The position numbers and the translations under genes were made by a program. From a virus: 28,866 nucleotides of DNA. The DNA is taken from positions 1-28,866 of the IMG/VR virus record IMGVR_UViG_3300020394_000339; one strand, given 5' to 3'. Position 1 is the first letter of the stretch. Each line of letters begins with the position of its first letter. The notes under the pieces are model-generated. The model was not told the origin of the DNA. It saw nothing but the letters and a program-made list of their open reading frames with translations, and ran no database searches. Below are positions 1 through 7,597 of this stretch, piece after piece.

Positions 1-838
1 TTCTTAATTTAGATGCATTGATAAGTGTATTTGTTGAACCTAAAAATTCACATTCAAACTCTGTGGCAAATTGTTGTTCACTTGTATTAGCAATAGTTTC
101 TTTTTTCCATTTTTCATCACGACCTGGTACCTCTGTCCAATGCACCTCAATTGGAATATAACTATTTCTTTTATATTGAGCATCATTCCATATTTTGTAG
201 AACATGTTCATACCGTGTGGTGTAGAAACAATAATAACCTTTGTTGATTTACCAGATGATATTGTAGGATATACTGAACTAAAAAATTGCTCTGCAACAC
301 TAGCAGGTACATATGCAAACTCATCAAGAAAAATAATATTAAATGAACTACCTCGAACTGTTGAGGCAGATGTAGAAGCTGCGAGTATTTTACTTCCGTT
401 TTCTAATTCAAGACTTCCTTTGTTCCATGACATTACTCCTTGTTGTAACCACTTAGGTAAGTTCTCATATGCAAGTTGTAATCTACCTAATAAGTCTCTA
501 GAAGTTGCAGCTTTGTTAGCAAGTATTGCTATGTTTGTATTTGGATTAAACAATGCATAGTGTAATAGATATGCAATCATAGTGGTTGATTTACCAGACT
601 GTCTAGGAAGTTTACAAATAGTAAATCTATTATTATGAAAAGTACCAATCATATCTTTTTGAAAGTTATATGGTTTAAAAGGAACTAGACCCTCATCTAG
701 AGAAACAATTTTAATATAAGTTTGTATAAAGTATAATGGGTCTTCCATACACTTTTGATATTCTTCTATTTCTTTTTGAGTCCACTCTTTAGGTTGATTA
801 ACCTTTTTAAGATTAGGATTCCCTAGATAACTTTCCAT
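1..838 (-). CDS. 17: Terminase large subunit gp17, N-terminal ATPase part (cut by window edge)
   Basis: Motor ATPase that pumps DNA into the prohead. The frame runs from the ATG at 838 to the window edge without a stop, giving 279 codons; T4 gp17 is about 610 residues, so the C-terminal nuclease domain lies outside. Visible motifs are a Walker A loop, LPRQSGKST, near residues 76-84, a Walker B segment, IIFLDEFAY, near 164-172, and the coupling motif STPHG near 205. The partial chain ends in FECEFLGSTNTLI, which resembles the linker just before the nuclease domain in T4-type proteins. The first 26 bases overlap the end of the upstream radical SAM gene, and the Shine-Dalgarno (AGAAAG) is weak, so translation is probably coupled. 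Family assignment is certain; the start is fairly secure. Confidence 0.95.
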   Translation of the reverse strand, partial: MESYLGNPNLKKVNQPKEWTQKEIEEYQKCMEDPLYFIQTYIKIVSLDEGLVPFKPYNFQKDMIGTFHNNRFTICKLPRQSGKSTTMIAYLLHYALFNPNTNIAILANKAATSRDLLGRLQLAYENLPKWLQQGVMSWNKGSLELENGSKILAASTSASTVRGSSFNIIFLDEFAYVPASVAEQFFSSVYPTISSGKSTKVIIVSTPHGMNMFYKIWNDAQYKRNSYIPIEVHWTEVPGRDEKWKKETIANTSEQQFATEFECEFLGSTNTLINASKLR

Positions 839-1763
839 TTACGTAATACTTTCTTTTTCTATATAAACTTTTTCTTTTAGTAGAACATTTTTTCTTACAT
901 AGTTCAGGTACATCACCATTTGTAATTTTATCAAAAAAATATATCCATGATTTACTATTTACTATATCTTTTATTTTATTATTATTTAGATTGTTACTTT
1001 TATCTAATAGTGGTTCAAATCTTTTATCTATATTATCTTTGTGTTGAACATGAGCATCTAACCAACAACATGGTAACACTTGTTTATTTGTTGCAACAAA
1101 AGGTAATCTTTCTTGGGTATCTGTTAAACACTTAGGTCTAAATTCTTCTTTATCTTCTTCAATGTCAAAAGTCTTTGTTGGTTTTAAAAATTCTGTATAT
1201 CTACCAGAATAATTAATTTCTAAATCAACTCCAATATCTTTTGCCATTTGTATTGCTTCATCTATCTTGTCTTCATTGTATTTAAAAACTATGTATTGCC
1301 AAATACATTTAATATCCATTTTACTAGCAGTTTTCATTACCTCATATAGATGTTCACCATCTTGATTTATTCTATGTGCAAAACTTTGATAAGGCAATCC
1401 ATCAATACCAAAACGCCATTCTGCATTTGGATGAGCTCTAAATGCATCAATATACCATTCCATAGGTTTTTGAGAAGCTGCGTTACTAATAGATACGTGA
1501 ACATTTTTAGAACACGCAATACGTAACATTTGAATTAAATGAGGATTAAAAACAGGGTCACCATATGTTCCATTAAGAGTTAATGAAGAAAAATAATCTG
1601 TTAAGTCTTGCCACTCTTCAATTGTTAGATCACTACCAGGTATGTCGTTAGATTTATAATTAAAGTTTCCTCTAGCACACGTAGGACATTGTAGGGTACA
1701 CTTATTTGTTATATCTAAATCGCCACCTTTATTTTCAAATCCATTATTTTTATAATCAATCAT
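813..1763 (-). CDS. Radical SAM protein with SPASM-like C-terminus, between gp16 and gp17
   Basis: A 316-residue radical SAM enzyme. The cluster-binding motif is C22-x3-C26-x2-C29 (CTLQCPTC), followed by NGTYGDP at 64-70, which stands where the SAM-binding GGE motif is expected. Later cysteines C212, C232-C233 (LPCC), C289 and C293 look like ligands of an auxiliary iron-sulfur cluster, as in SPASM or twitch proteins, which often modify peptides. The last residues are Lys/Arg-rich. The gene overlaps the small terminase upstream by 8 bases and the large terminase downstream by 26, so it is embedded in the packaging operon. The ATG directly abuts an AAAGG, which is poor spacing for ribosome binding; re-initiation after gp16 is likely. 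Substrate unknown. It is not closely similar by eye to the other radical SAM gene in this window. Confidence 0.85.
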   Translation of the reverse strand: MIDYKNNGFENKGGDLDITNKCTLQCPTCARGNFNYKSNDIPGSDLTIEEWQDLTDYFSSLTLNGTYGDPVFNPHLIQMLRIACSKNVHVSISNAASQKPMEWYIDAFRAHPNAEWRFGIDGLPYQSFAHRINQDGEHLYEVMKTASKMDIKCIWQYIVFKYNEDKIDEAIQMAKDIGVDLEINYSGRYTEFLKPTKTFDIEEDKEEFRPKCLTDTQERLPFVATNKQVLPCCWLDAHVQHKDNIDKRFEPLLDKSNNLNNNKIKDIVNSKSWIYFFDKITNGDVPELCKKKCSTKRKSLYRKRKYYVNGKLSRES

Positions 1764-2166
1764 CCTTTTTCTTTTTTAACATTTTTTGTAATTCAGTTGT
1801 TGAACCTACAAATAATGCATTAGTCACATTTTTAGGAGCTTTGTTGGGAACATCTTTTAATTTTTTCATCTTCTCTTGTAGATCACCAAGTTTTTCTGTT
1901 ACCTCTGCAACATTTTTAATTAAGTTACCAGCAACTTCATATGCTCTTGGATGATCTGATTGTTGAGCAACATCTAAAATACCTTGTATTGCATCTTGAC
2001 CTCTTTCAACGAGATTATAAAAATTTTCTCTTTGATATTTGTAATCAGAGTCAATATCTTCGTTTTCTTTTGGTCTAGGAATAATTGGTTGAGATTCTTT
2101 TTTTATTATCTCTTTAGGTTTAACACCTAAAGCATCATTAATAATTTCATCAACTTTGTCTGTCAT
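1756..2166 (-). CDS. 16: Terminase small subunit gp16
   Basis: Small packaging subunit of 136 residues that forms the ring regulating gp17 and recognising DNA. The central helical region, residues about 44-100, carries the family signature: YQRENFYNL followed by QSDHPRAYEVAGNLIKNVAE, matching the T4-type gp16 core. The N-terminal 40 residues are acidic and Pro-rich; the C-terminus is Lys-rich and ends KKKKDD. T4 gp16 is 164 residues, so this is slightly short, as in other marine relatives. It follows gp15 by 22 bases and overlaps the start of the radical SAM gene by 8 bases. TAGG precedes the ATG by about 6 bases. Confidence 0.9.
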   Translation of the reverse strand: MTDKVDEIINDALGVKPKEIIKKESQPIIPRPKENEDIDSDYKYQRENFYNLVERGQDAIQGILDVAQQSDHPRAYEVAGNLIKNVAEVTEKLGDLQEKMKKLKDVPNKAPKNVTNALFVGSTTELQKMLKKKKDD

Positions 2167-2188
2167 AGTGTACCTAGTAAGTTATTAA

Positions 2189-2965
2189 TTAATCGTTTTT
2201 TGCGTCTTCAAAAAAAGATGTTGTTTCACTAAATCCAAAATCATCATCAGCATCAGCAGTAGCTGGTTTAGGTGTAACAGTATATCTTTGTTCTCTAGTT
2301 GGTGACTTATCAGGTAAGTCTGTGAATTGGTCAACTGTAACTTGTTTGATAACTTTACTATCTGTTACTGGTCCGTATAGATAAAACTTAGAAGTAAATT
2401 GAAGAGTATAAATGATTGCTCTTCTTTCTGTAAACTCACCTCTATAACTATCTTCGTATCCAATAGAATTTAAAACAATAGGTACATCTCTTTTAATACC
2501 CATATCTGCCATGTCATTAATTGTTACTGTATAGTCTGGTTGAAAATATGGTAATATTTGTTCTATGATTTGTAACGCATCATCTGATTGCTTTGCCATA
2601 ATAAACAATTCAAAATCTAAATTATATGGAACTGGCATAAACTGACTTTCTATTTGGTCAGTCTTACCACTTTTTACTTTTTTAAACTTTTGAACTCTAT
2701 TTAATTTTCTTGCAGTATCATATGCCATGTTTTGAATTTCAAAACCAATACGAGGCAAAGTGATTGCTACTTTACTTGTTAGATCAGCATCTTGATCTAA
2801 TCTTGCTAAAAATTTTTGTTTTGGCCCATATGCTAGAGGAACTTTCATTTTTTGAATGATCGTGCCATTGTTGTCTTTTCTAACTATATTGATATTATTA
2901 AATATCGTACCAAATGAGACAACCATCTTTCTGATTGTTTCGTGATAAAATTGTGTTCCTAACAT
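2189..2965 (-). CDS. 15: Tail sheath stabilizer and completion protein gp15
   Basis: A 258-residue relative of T4 gp15 (272 residues), which caps the finished tail and joins it to the neck. The family N-terminus MLGTQFYHETIRKMVVSFGT is present, followed by VPLAYGPKQKFLARL (about 43-57) and the LPRIGFEI segment typical of gp15. The last 40 residues are polar and acidic and probably variable. The ATG lies 3 bases after the gp14 stop, with TGGAG about 8 bases upstream, so the two are co-translated in the 13-14-15-16 unit. Confidence 0.92.
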   Translation of the reverse strand: MLGTQFYHETIRKMVVSFGTIFNNINIVRKDNNGTIIQKMKVPLAYGPKQKFLARLDQDADLTSKVAITLPRIGFEIQNMAYDTARKLNRVQKFKKVKSGKTDQIESQFMPVPYNLDFELFIMAKQSDDALQIIEQILPYFQPDYTVTINDMADMGIKRDVPIVLNSIGYEDSYRGEFTERRAIIYTLQFTSKFYLYGPVTDSKVIKQVTVDQFTDLPDKSPTREQRYTVTPKPATADADDDFGFSETTSFFEDAKND

Positions 2966-2968
2966 TTT

Positions 2969-3973
2969 CTATTCTCCAGCATCACCGAAAGGATTTCTTT
3001 CAGAGAAGTCTAATATCGAGTCATCTGCTTTATCAAATAACTCATTTTGACTTGTTACATCTATTGTACCGTCACCAACTATATATGTCTCTTGAATTAG
3101 ATAACTTGTAACTGATGGGTCAGAACCTTCAAGAAGAATATTAGTACCAATTGATCTACTATCATCTTCGTGTACAACCACATCATTGTCTTCCATTAAT
3201 AACGTGTCTGTTTGTGACAAGTCAGTAAAGAATTCAAGAGCAATACTTTCGTTATATGCACTTTCAGCCTCAAGTGTAAATTGATGACCTAAAGTATCAC
3301 CTGTTAATGCATCTTCAATAGCATCAACATCTGTAACGCCAGTATTTAGTTCCTCGCTAGAGTATTCAAACTGTCTGCATCTTAATTTATAAACAGGGTT
3401 ATTATCTAATTGATGAAATGGTTCGTCATGATCTACAAAAGATATTTCAAATAATTTTTTAAGTATTGGATGAAAAACTAAATCACCCTCTAGTGGTCTT
3501 GTTGCGAACTCACCAAGTGTGTCATCTTCTTTTCTTAGATACGCACTTTCAAAAGATTGTGAGGCGTTGTTTGTGGTATTCGCTGTGATTGTTCCACTTT
3601 CTAAAAGTATCGAACCTTCAGTAGTATCTGTACCACTTTCAATATCTATTTGACGAGCAACATCATCAAATCTTTTTCTATGAACAACAAAAGTAATCTC
3701 GTTTCTATTTTCTAGACCAAATTGTTGCATGACTTCTTTCTCACCTTGATACCCACCAGATGAGTCTTCGACATACATTTCAATCGTTTGTGCTTTGTTG
3801 AACTGAGATAAACTATCTTCGCCAAAAATATTATCTCTGGCTTGTAAAGTTCTATCAATATAATTTACGTCATGTCCATAAATTTGAATAGACTCTTTTA
3901 TCAAGTCTGAATACAAATTTTTTTCTGTGGTATTAGTAGTACCAGAAGTTTTGAACAAGCTGTTTACAGCCAT
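2969..3973 (-). CDS. 14: Neck protein gp14, enlarged
   Basis: Head completion and neck protein. The N-terminal region (NYIDRTLQARDNIFGED, about 37-53), the VVHRKRF segment (96-102) and LRCRQFEYSSEELNTG (197-212) are hallmarks of gp14 in T4-like phages, as is the ending LDFSERNPFGD (321-331). T4 gp14 is 256 residues and this one is 334. The excess sits in two places: an insert near 112-150 holding GSILLESGTI, and a Ser/Asp-rich stretch at about 252-306 holding DTLLMEDNDVVVHEDD and GTNILLEGSD. Both inserts resemble acidic repeats in the gp7-like and gp10-like baseplate proteins of this window. The gene starts 4 bases after the gp13 stop with a good AAGGG site. Confidence 0.9.
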   Translation of the reverse strand: MAVNSLFKTSGTTNTTEKNLYSDLIKESIQIYGHDVNYIDRTLQARDNIFGEDSLSQFNKAQTIEMYVEDSSGGYQGEKEVMQQFGLENRNEITFVVHRKRFDDVARQIDIESGTDTTEGSILLESGTITANTTNNASQSFESAYLRKEDDTLGEFATRPLEGDLVFHPILKKLFEISFVDHDEPFHQLDNNPVYKLRCRQFEYSSEELNTGVTDVDAIEDALTGDTLGHQFTLEAESAYNESIALEFFTDLSQTDTLLMEDNDVVVHEDDSRSIGTNILLEGSDPSVTSYLIQETYIVGDGTIDVTSQNELFDKADDSILDFSERNPFGDAGE

Positions 3974-3977
3974 TGTA

Positions 3978-4790
3978 TTATCCCTTAATTATCATATCGG
4001 GGTATTGCATGTTTTGTATTTGTTCTTCTAGTCTAGTGATGTCCTCTTGAGCTTGTGTATAAATTTGTTCACCATTCATAGTTACACCACCTAGTAATTG
4101 AACCTCATTAAACTTAGACAAGTTTTGCCCCCATTGTTTTTTAATCAAAGCAGTTGCATATCTTTTTAAATTCATGTCGTTGTATATGTCGGTATATGTA
4201 TTAGGGTCAAGTTTTCTGTAACACTCAATAATTAAATAATCATTTTCTTTAATATCGTTTGACCAGTCCATGTCAATATACAATCTTCTTTGATGTTCAT
4301 AAAATCTAATTGGACTTTCACCTACCAATAAATGTGACAAGTAATCAAGATGTTGCATTGTCATTTCATAATGTATAATACTTGTTGAAGAAAAATCATA
4401 CAGGTCATTTAATCTTAATTGATATCTAATATCAAACATATTGTTTGTAGCAGAATTATCAAAGCTAAATATTTTTAAAACGGATACTACTGAGTCTGGC
4501 ATAGGAATAAAACCTTTGCCTTCTTCAAATGATGCTGTGACTGAGGTGTCTGCAATATCTGTCGCTGTCGTAGTTGCGTTTGCAGCTCCTCTTGTAATAT
4601 CGTCTGCTGTAATTTTGTATTTGAGATACATCTTCTCAATACCATCGTAATAGTAATGAGCAAAGTATTGTAATGCTTCGTCTAATCTATCGTCTGCTTG
4701 ATCGTCTGTAACGTTAATATCTACGGCACCCTTACCTAAATTTCTTAGGCAATATTCCTTTAATGTACTCTTTGAATTTGGATTGGCCAT
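3978..4790 (-). CDS. 13: Neck protein gp13
   Basis: A 270-residue neck protein; T4 gp13 has 309 residues and works with gp14 to close the packaged head. Family features are LKEYCLRNLGKGAVDINV near residues 10-27 and the following DDRLDEALQYFAHYYYDG helix. The ATG at 4790 has GGA at a sound distance and an upstream GATAAATA octamer, both within the end of the epimerase gene, whose last 59 bases overlap this gene in another frame. It is the first gene of the 13-14-15-16-radical SAM-17 unit. Confidence 0.92.
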   Translation of the reverse strand: MANPNSKSTLKEYCLRNLGKGAVDINVTDDQADDRLDEALQYFAHYYYDGIEKMYLKYKITADDITRGAANATTTATDIADTSVTASFEEGKGFIPMPDSVVSVLKIFSFDNSATNNMFDIRYQLRLNDLYDFSSTSIIHYEMTMQHLDYLSHLLVGESPIRFYEHQRRLYIDMDWSNDIKENDYLIIECYRKLDPNTYTDIYNDMNLKRYATALIKKQWGQNLSKFNEVQLLGGVTMNGEQIYTQAQEDITRLEEQIQNMQYPDMIIKG

Positions 4791-5568
4791 GTATTTTTCC
4801 TTTTAAGTATTTATCTAAATCCCTTTTTGGCTGCCACCCCAATGATAAAATGTCTTCGATATTTGCAGTATTATCAAGACTTTCCCCACTATGACCATCC
4901 TTTACGGGTATGTTTTGATAGTATTTATCTACCAATTCATTTACTTTTACTCCTTTTCCACTACCTATTTCATATGTGTGTTGTGTCCAATTCATATAAA
5001 AATCTTTTCTATTAATGAATATTTTTATCGCATCGCAGACATCTAATACATGTATAAAGTCTCTAGTATGTGTTGTTTTGTATTTAAGGTCTTTATCAAT
5101 TAATTTTTGTGTTAACATACTAGGTCTGCATCCGTCACCAAATACATTTGTAAATCTAAGTCCTATATGTTTACCTGTTGCTTTTGCCACTGCCTCCATT
5201 GCTTTTTTAGAACTTGCATATGGATTTTTCCACCAGTTGTGAACATTTGAAGACGATGCATATATCATTGGTATTTCTAACTTAGAACACAATTTAAATA
5301 AATTAGTAGACCAATCAACGTTAGTCTCAAACCATTTATGTGGATTACTAAAAGATGCTCTTACATCTGCTAGAGCTGCTAAATGTACAACCCTATCAAA
5401 TGATTTTAGATAGTCCTCAGTTAAGTCTCTAAAGTTTCTGGGTGCTGGTTGACCGTGTGAGTTTCTACCGTGTAAATCCCAACCATCAACTTCATGATTA
5501 TCACACTCTAGTTCTTCAACCAAGTGTCTTCCAATAAATCCAGCAGAACCTGTTACTAATATTTTCAT
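4732..5568 (-). CDS. NAD-dependent nucleotide-sugar epimerase/dehydratase (extended SDR)
   Basis: An extended short-chain dehydrogenase/reductase of 278 residues, of the type that epimerises or dehydrates NDP-sugars. Visible features: the NAD-binding glycine motif G7-x2-G10-x2-G13 at the N-terminus, D31 at the end of the second strand (NAD rather than NADP preference), HLAA at 63-66, the Ser-rich strand YASSS at 103-107 and the catalytic Y117-x3-K121. RDFIHVLDVCDA (169-180) is the usual substrate-domain motif. I chose the ATG at 5568 because AGAGG sits 7-8 bases before it; an in-frame TTG at 5574 is too close to that site. The 3' end overlaps gp13 by 59 bases. It is divergent from a glycosyltransferase operon, so a joint role in sugar synthesis and transfer is inferred. 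The exact sugar is unknown. Confidence 0.88.
   Translation of the reverse strand: MKILVTGSAGFIGRHLVEELECDNHEVDGWDLHGRNSHGQPAPRNFRDLTEDYLKSFDRVVHLAALADVRASFSNPHKWFETNVDWSTNLFKLCSKLEIPMIYASSSNVHNWWKNPYASSKKAMEAVAKATGKHIGLRFTNVFGDGCRPSMLTQKLIDKDLKYKTTHTRDFIHVLDVCDAIKIFINRKDFYMNWTQHTYEIGSGKGVKVNELVDKYYQNIPVKDGHSGESLDNTANIEDILSLGWQPKRDLDKYLKGKIHGQSKFKEYIKGILPKKFR
4808..4815 (-). promoter_or_regulatory. Probable T4-type late promoter for gp13
   Basis: GATAAATA on the minus strand, 18 bases before the gp13 ATG and inside the 3' end of the epimerase gene. It fits the NATAAATA late promoter form known in marine T4-like phages. A second GATAAATA at 4922-4929, deeper in the gene, weakens the specificity of this call. 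Confidence 0.45.
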
Positions 5569-5580
5569 TGACAAATCCTC

Positions 5581-5588
5581 TATAAATA
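5581..5588 (+). promoter_or_regulatory. T4-type late promoter for the plus-strand operon
   Basis: Exact TATAAATA octamer, 40 bases upstream of the first plus-strand glycosyltransferase, in the 60-base divergent gap between it and the epimerase gene. T4 late transcription by gp55 sigma uses this octamer alone, without a -35 box. The operon is therefore probably expressed late, together with virion genes. Confidence 0.65.
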
Positions 5589-5628
5589 GTTATAATATTT
5601 TGATTTATTATAAACAATTGAGGTTACA

Positions 5629-6504
5629 ATGTCAAGGGTTATTTATTCGTTATATATTGATGTTCCCAAAGATAAACTAGATATATTCGACAAACATATT
5701 CTCAAAGAAAATCAAACGCCAATGAATTTAAAAATGAAACAGGCGTTTATCGATCACTATGATAAACTCATAGAGAGTAAAAAACGCTATGCAGATAAGA
5801 TTGGTGCAGAGTTTCAGATGTATGAATATGATGAAGACTATATTAAATTTCACGAAGAGTATTCTAAAAAATATCCTTTTCTTACAGACTATAATATAAT
5901 AAACAAATATAAGTTACACATTCTAGATAGACTTGTTAATTATTTTGATGAAGTTTTATATCTAGACTTTGATGCTGTACCTCTTACAAATGAAAATTTT
6001 TTTGATGTATGGGATTTAGAAAAAGGAATTGCAATCTTACACAATAATGATAAAATAAGACCAACCGCTGGTAGTGTATATAATATACAAGGTACAATTC
6101 GATCTCCGTCAGCAAAATATTTTAATGCGATGGCCATGTTAGAATACAGAGGTTATAGTCCTCAATGTGATGTGGTAAATACAGCAATAGTTGGTGCAAA
6201 TAAAAAACATTGGTCAAAACTAAAATATTTTTATAGTTTAAAAGAAGACTTTGAGTTGATGACTTATCTAAAAGATAATTCTGAAATGTATCCACCAAAT
6301 ATAGTAAAAACTTTTGGATATGATAATGAAACTATTTTTTCTTATAAGATTGTGGCTAATAAAGTTCCAATACAATGGTTAGATAGTAAGTGGCATTTCT
6401 TTTATGATGATAATAGAGGAATACCTGAAGACACAAAAATATGTCATGCGATAAACAAAGAGTTTGATAGAGTTTGGAAATATTATGACAAGATTAACTT
6501 GTAA
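5629..6504 (+). CDS. Glycosyltransferase, GT-A fold with DxD (first copy)
   Basis: A 291-residue sugar transferase. YLDFDAVPL at 111-119 contains the metal-binding D113-x-D115 of GT-A enzymes; NTAIVGA at 184-190 matches the acceptor/donor-site segment of glycogenin-like (GT8-type) proteins, and H273 in CHAINK may be the late metal-binding His. No signal peptide or membrane segment is seen, so it should act in the cytoplasm. GAGG lies 5 bases before the ATG. It begins a three-gene plus-strand operon and its end overlaps the radical SAM gene. It appears paralogous to the third gene of the operon: both have DxD, NTxxxG and a C-terminal H...NxxFDR stretch. Donor sugar and acceptor are unknown. 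Confidence 0.82.
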   Translation: MSRVIYSLYIDVPKDKLDIFDKHILKENQTPMNLKMKQAFIDHYDKLIESKKRYADKIGAEFQMYEYDEDYIKFHEEYSKKYPFLTDYNIINKYKLHILDRLVNYFDEVLYLDFDAVPLTNENFFDVWDLEKGIAILHNNDKIRPTAGSVYNIQGTIRSPSAKYFNAMAMLEYRGYSPQCDVVNTAIVGANKKHWSKLKYFYSLKEDFELMTYLKDNSEMYPPNIVKTFGYDNETIFSYKIVANKVPIQWLDSKWHFFYDDNRGIPEDTKICHAINKEFDRVWKYYDKINL

Positions 6505-7597
6505 AGCACCATTAGTAACACTTAATATATCACCTCAAGGTTATATTAATTTGTGTTGTGAATATCGTAAACTCAAAATATCTCACATTGATGAAATAGA
6601 TAACTTAGAAGAATTTTTTAATTCTAGTGTTATGGATTATTACAGAAAAGAAATATCTGAAAAAGGTAATACAAAAAATTTGGAGTCATGTAAAGTATGT
6701 TATAAAAATACCATGATGGGTATGGAAACTTTTAGAACTAGATTAGAAAAATATCATACATTTCCAAATGAAGAACTTGATAAAAAAGCAAGAGAAGTAG
6801 GTATAAATGTTCCTATTCGTTATTTAGAATTTACGTTATCAAATATATGTAATCAAGTATGTGCTATGTGTTCTAGTTTTTCTAGTAATAAATGGCAAGA
6901 ACTAGATAAAAAATTTGAAAGAAAAGTTTATCCGTTAATGAAATTATCTGATAACGCAATTTCTAAGATAGAAAAAATTTTATATGGATTAGATTATATT
7001 GAAATAAAAGGTGGTGAGCCATTTGCAGATATAAGAAATTTAAGAATATTAAAAAAACTTGCTGAAGTAAATTCTAAATGTAATATTAAAATTATGTCTA
7101 ACATGCATCATATAACACCAGAGGCAATGGAAATACTTAAAAAATTTCCAAATACAAAAATATTTGCTAGTGTTGATGGTACTGATAAAATCTATGATTG
7201 GATAAGAGGTGGAAACTTTAAAAAGACAGTTAATACAATGGAAAAATATTATAATGAAACAGGTAATAAAGTACACATAGCAACAACAATTAGTTTATAT
7301 AATTTTTTTAATTTATTAGATATACAAAATTATTTTGAAGATAAAGAATATATTAGTAACATTGTATTTAATAATTGGTGTCGATATACTAAAGATGGTT
7401 CAGCTGATATTATTGGAAGTGATATTTACAATAAACAAATTGAAAAATATAAAACAACTCTTAAAAATTTTGAATCTAAGGAATATGAAGACAAAGGTAA
7501 TTATAATCATAAACCATTTTTTGATAAATTAAATAATCATAGAGGATTTAACTTAATGGATTATGTGCCAGAATTAAAGGAATGGTATAATAAATGA
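6485..7597 (+). CDS. Radical SAM protein with N-terminal twitch-like domain
   Basis: A 370-residue protein. The N-terminal part has cysteines C6, C24-C25, C69 and C72, like the auxiliary-cluster (twitch) domain that in some families precedes the radical SAM barrel. The barrel motif is C122-x3-C126-x2-C129 (CNQVCAMC), followed by KGGEPF at 175-180, the GGE SAM-binding motif, and ASVDGT at 228-233. This order fits the 'N-twitch' radical SAM group, known from phage and bacterial glycosylation islands. I prefer the ATG at 6485 (GGA about 7 bases upstream) to an in-frame TTG at 6464; it overlaps the preceding gene by 20 bases. The stop overlaps the next start as ATGA. Reaction and substrate are unknown. 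The gene looks more AT-rich than the structural genes. Confidence 0.85.
   Translation: MTRLTCKAPLVTLNISPQGYINLCCEYRKLKISHIDEIDNLEEFFNSSVMDYYRKEISEKGNTKNLESCKVCYKNTMMGMETFRTRLEKYHTFPNEELDKKAREVGINVPIRYLEFTLSNICNQVCAMCSSFSSNKWQELDKKFERKVYPLMKLSDNAISKIEKILYGLDYIEIKGGEPFADIRNLRILKKLAEVNSKCNIKIMSNMHHITPEAMEILKKFPNTKIFASVDGTDKIYDWIRGGNFKKTVNTMEKYYNETGNKVHIATTISLYNFFNLLDIQNYFEDKEYISNIVFNNWCRYTKDGSADIIGSDIYNKQIEKYKTTLKNFESKEYEDKGNYNHKPFFDKLNNHRGFNLMDYVPELKEWYNK

Noticed and set aside
204-560. Plus-strand open frame of 118 codons
   Set aside because: It lies antisense to the terminase ATPase region, whose Walker motifs are clear; its protein has no recognisable pattern.
947-1135. Plus-strand Tyr/Leu-rich small open frame resembling a membrane protein
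   Set aside because: Antisense to the radical SAM gene; its hydrophobic look comes from AT-rich codons read on the opposite strand.
4922-4929. GATAAATA octamer on the minus strand
   Set aside because: It lies deep within the epimerase gene, over 130 bases from the gp13 start; probably chance in AT-rich DNA.
6464-6484. TTG start seven codons upstream for the plus-strand radical SAM gene
   Set aside because: The ATG at 6485 has a reasonable GGA site, while the TTG has no better site and increases the overlap with the glycosyltransferase.
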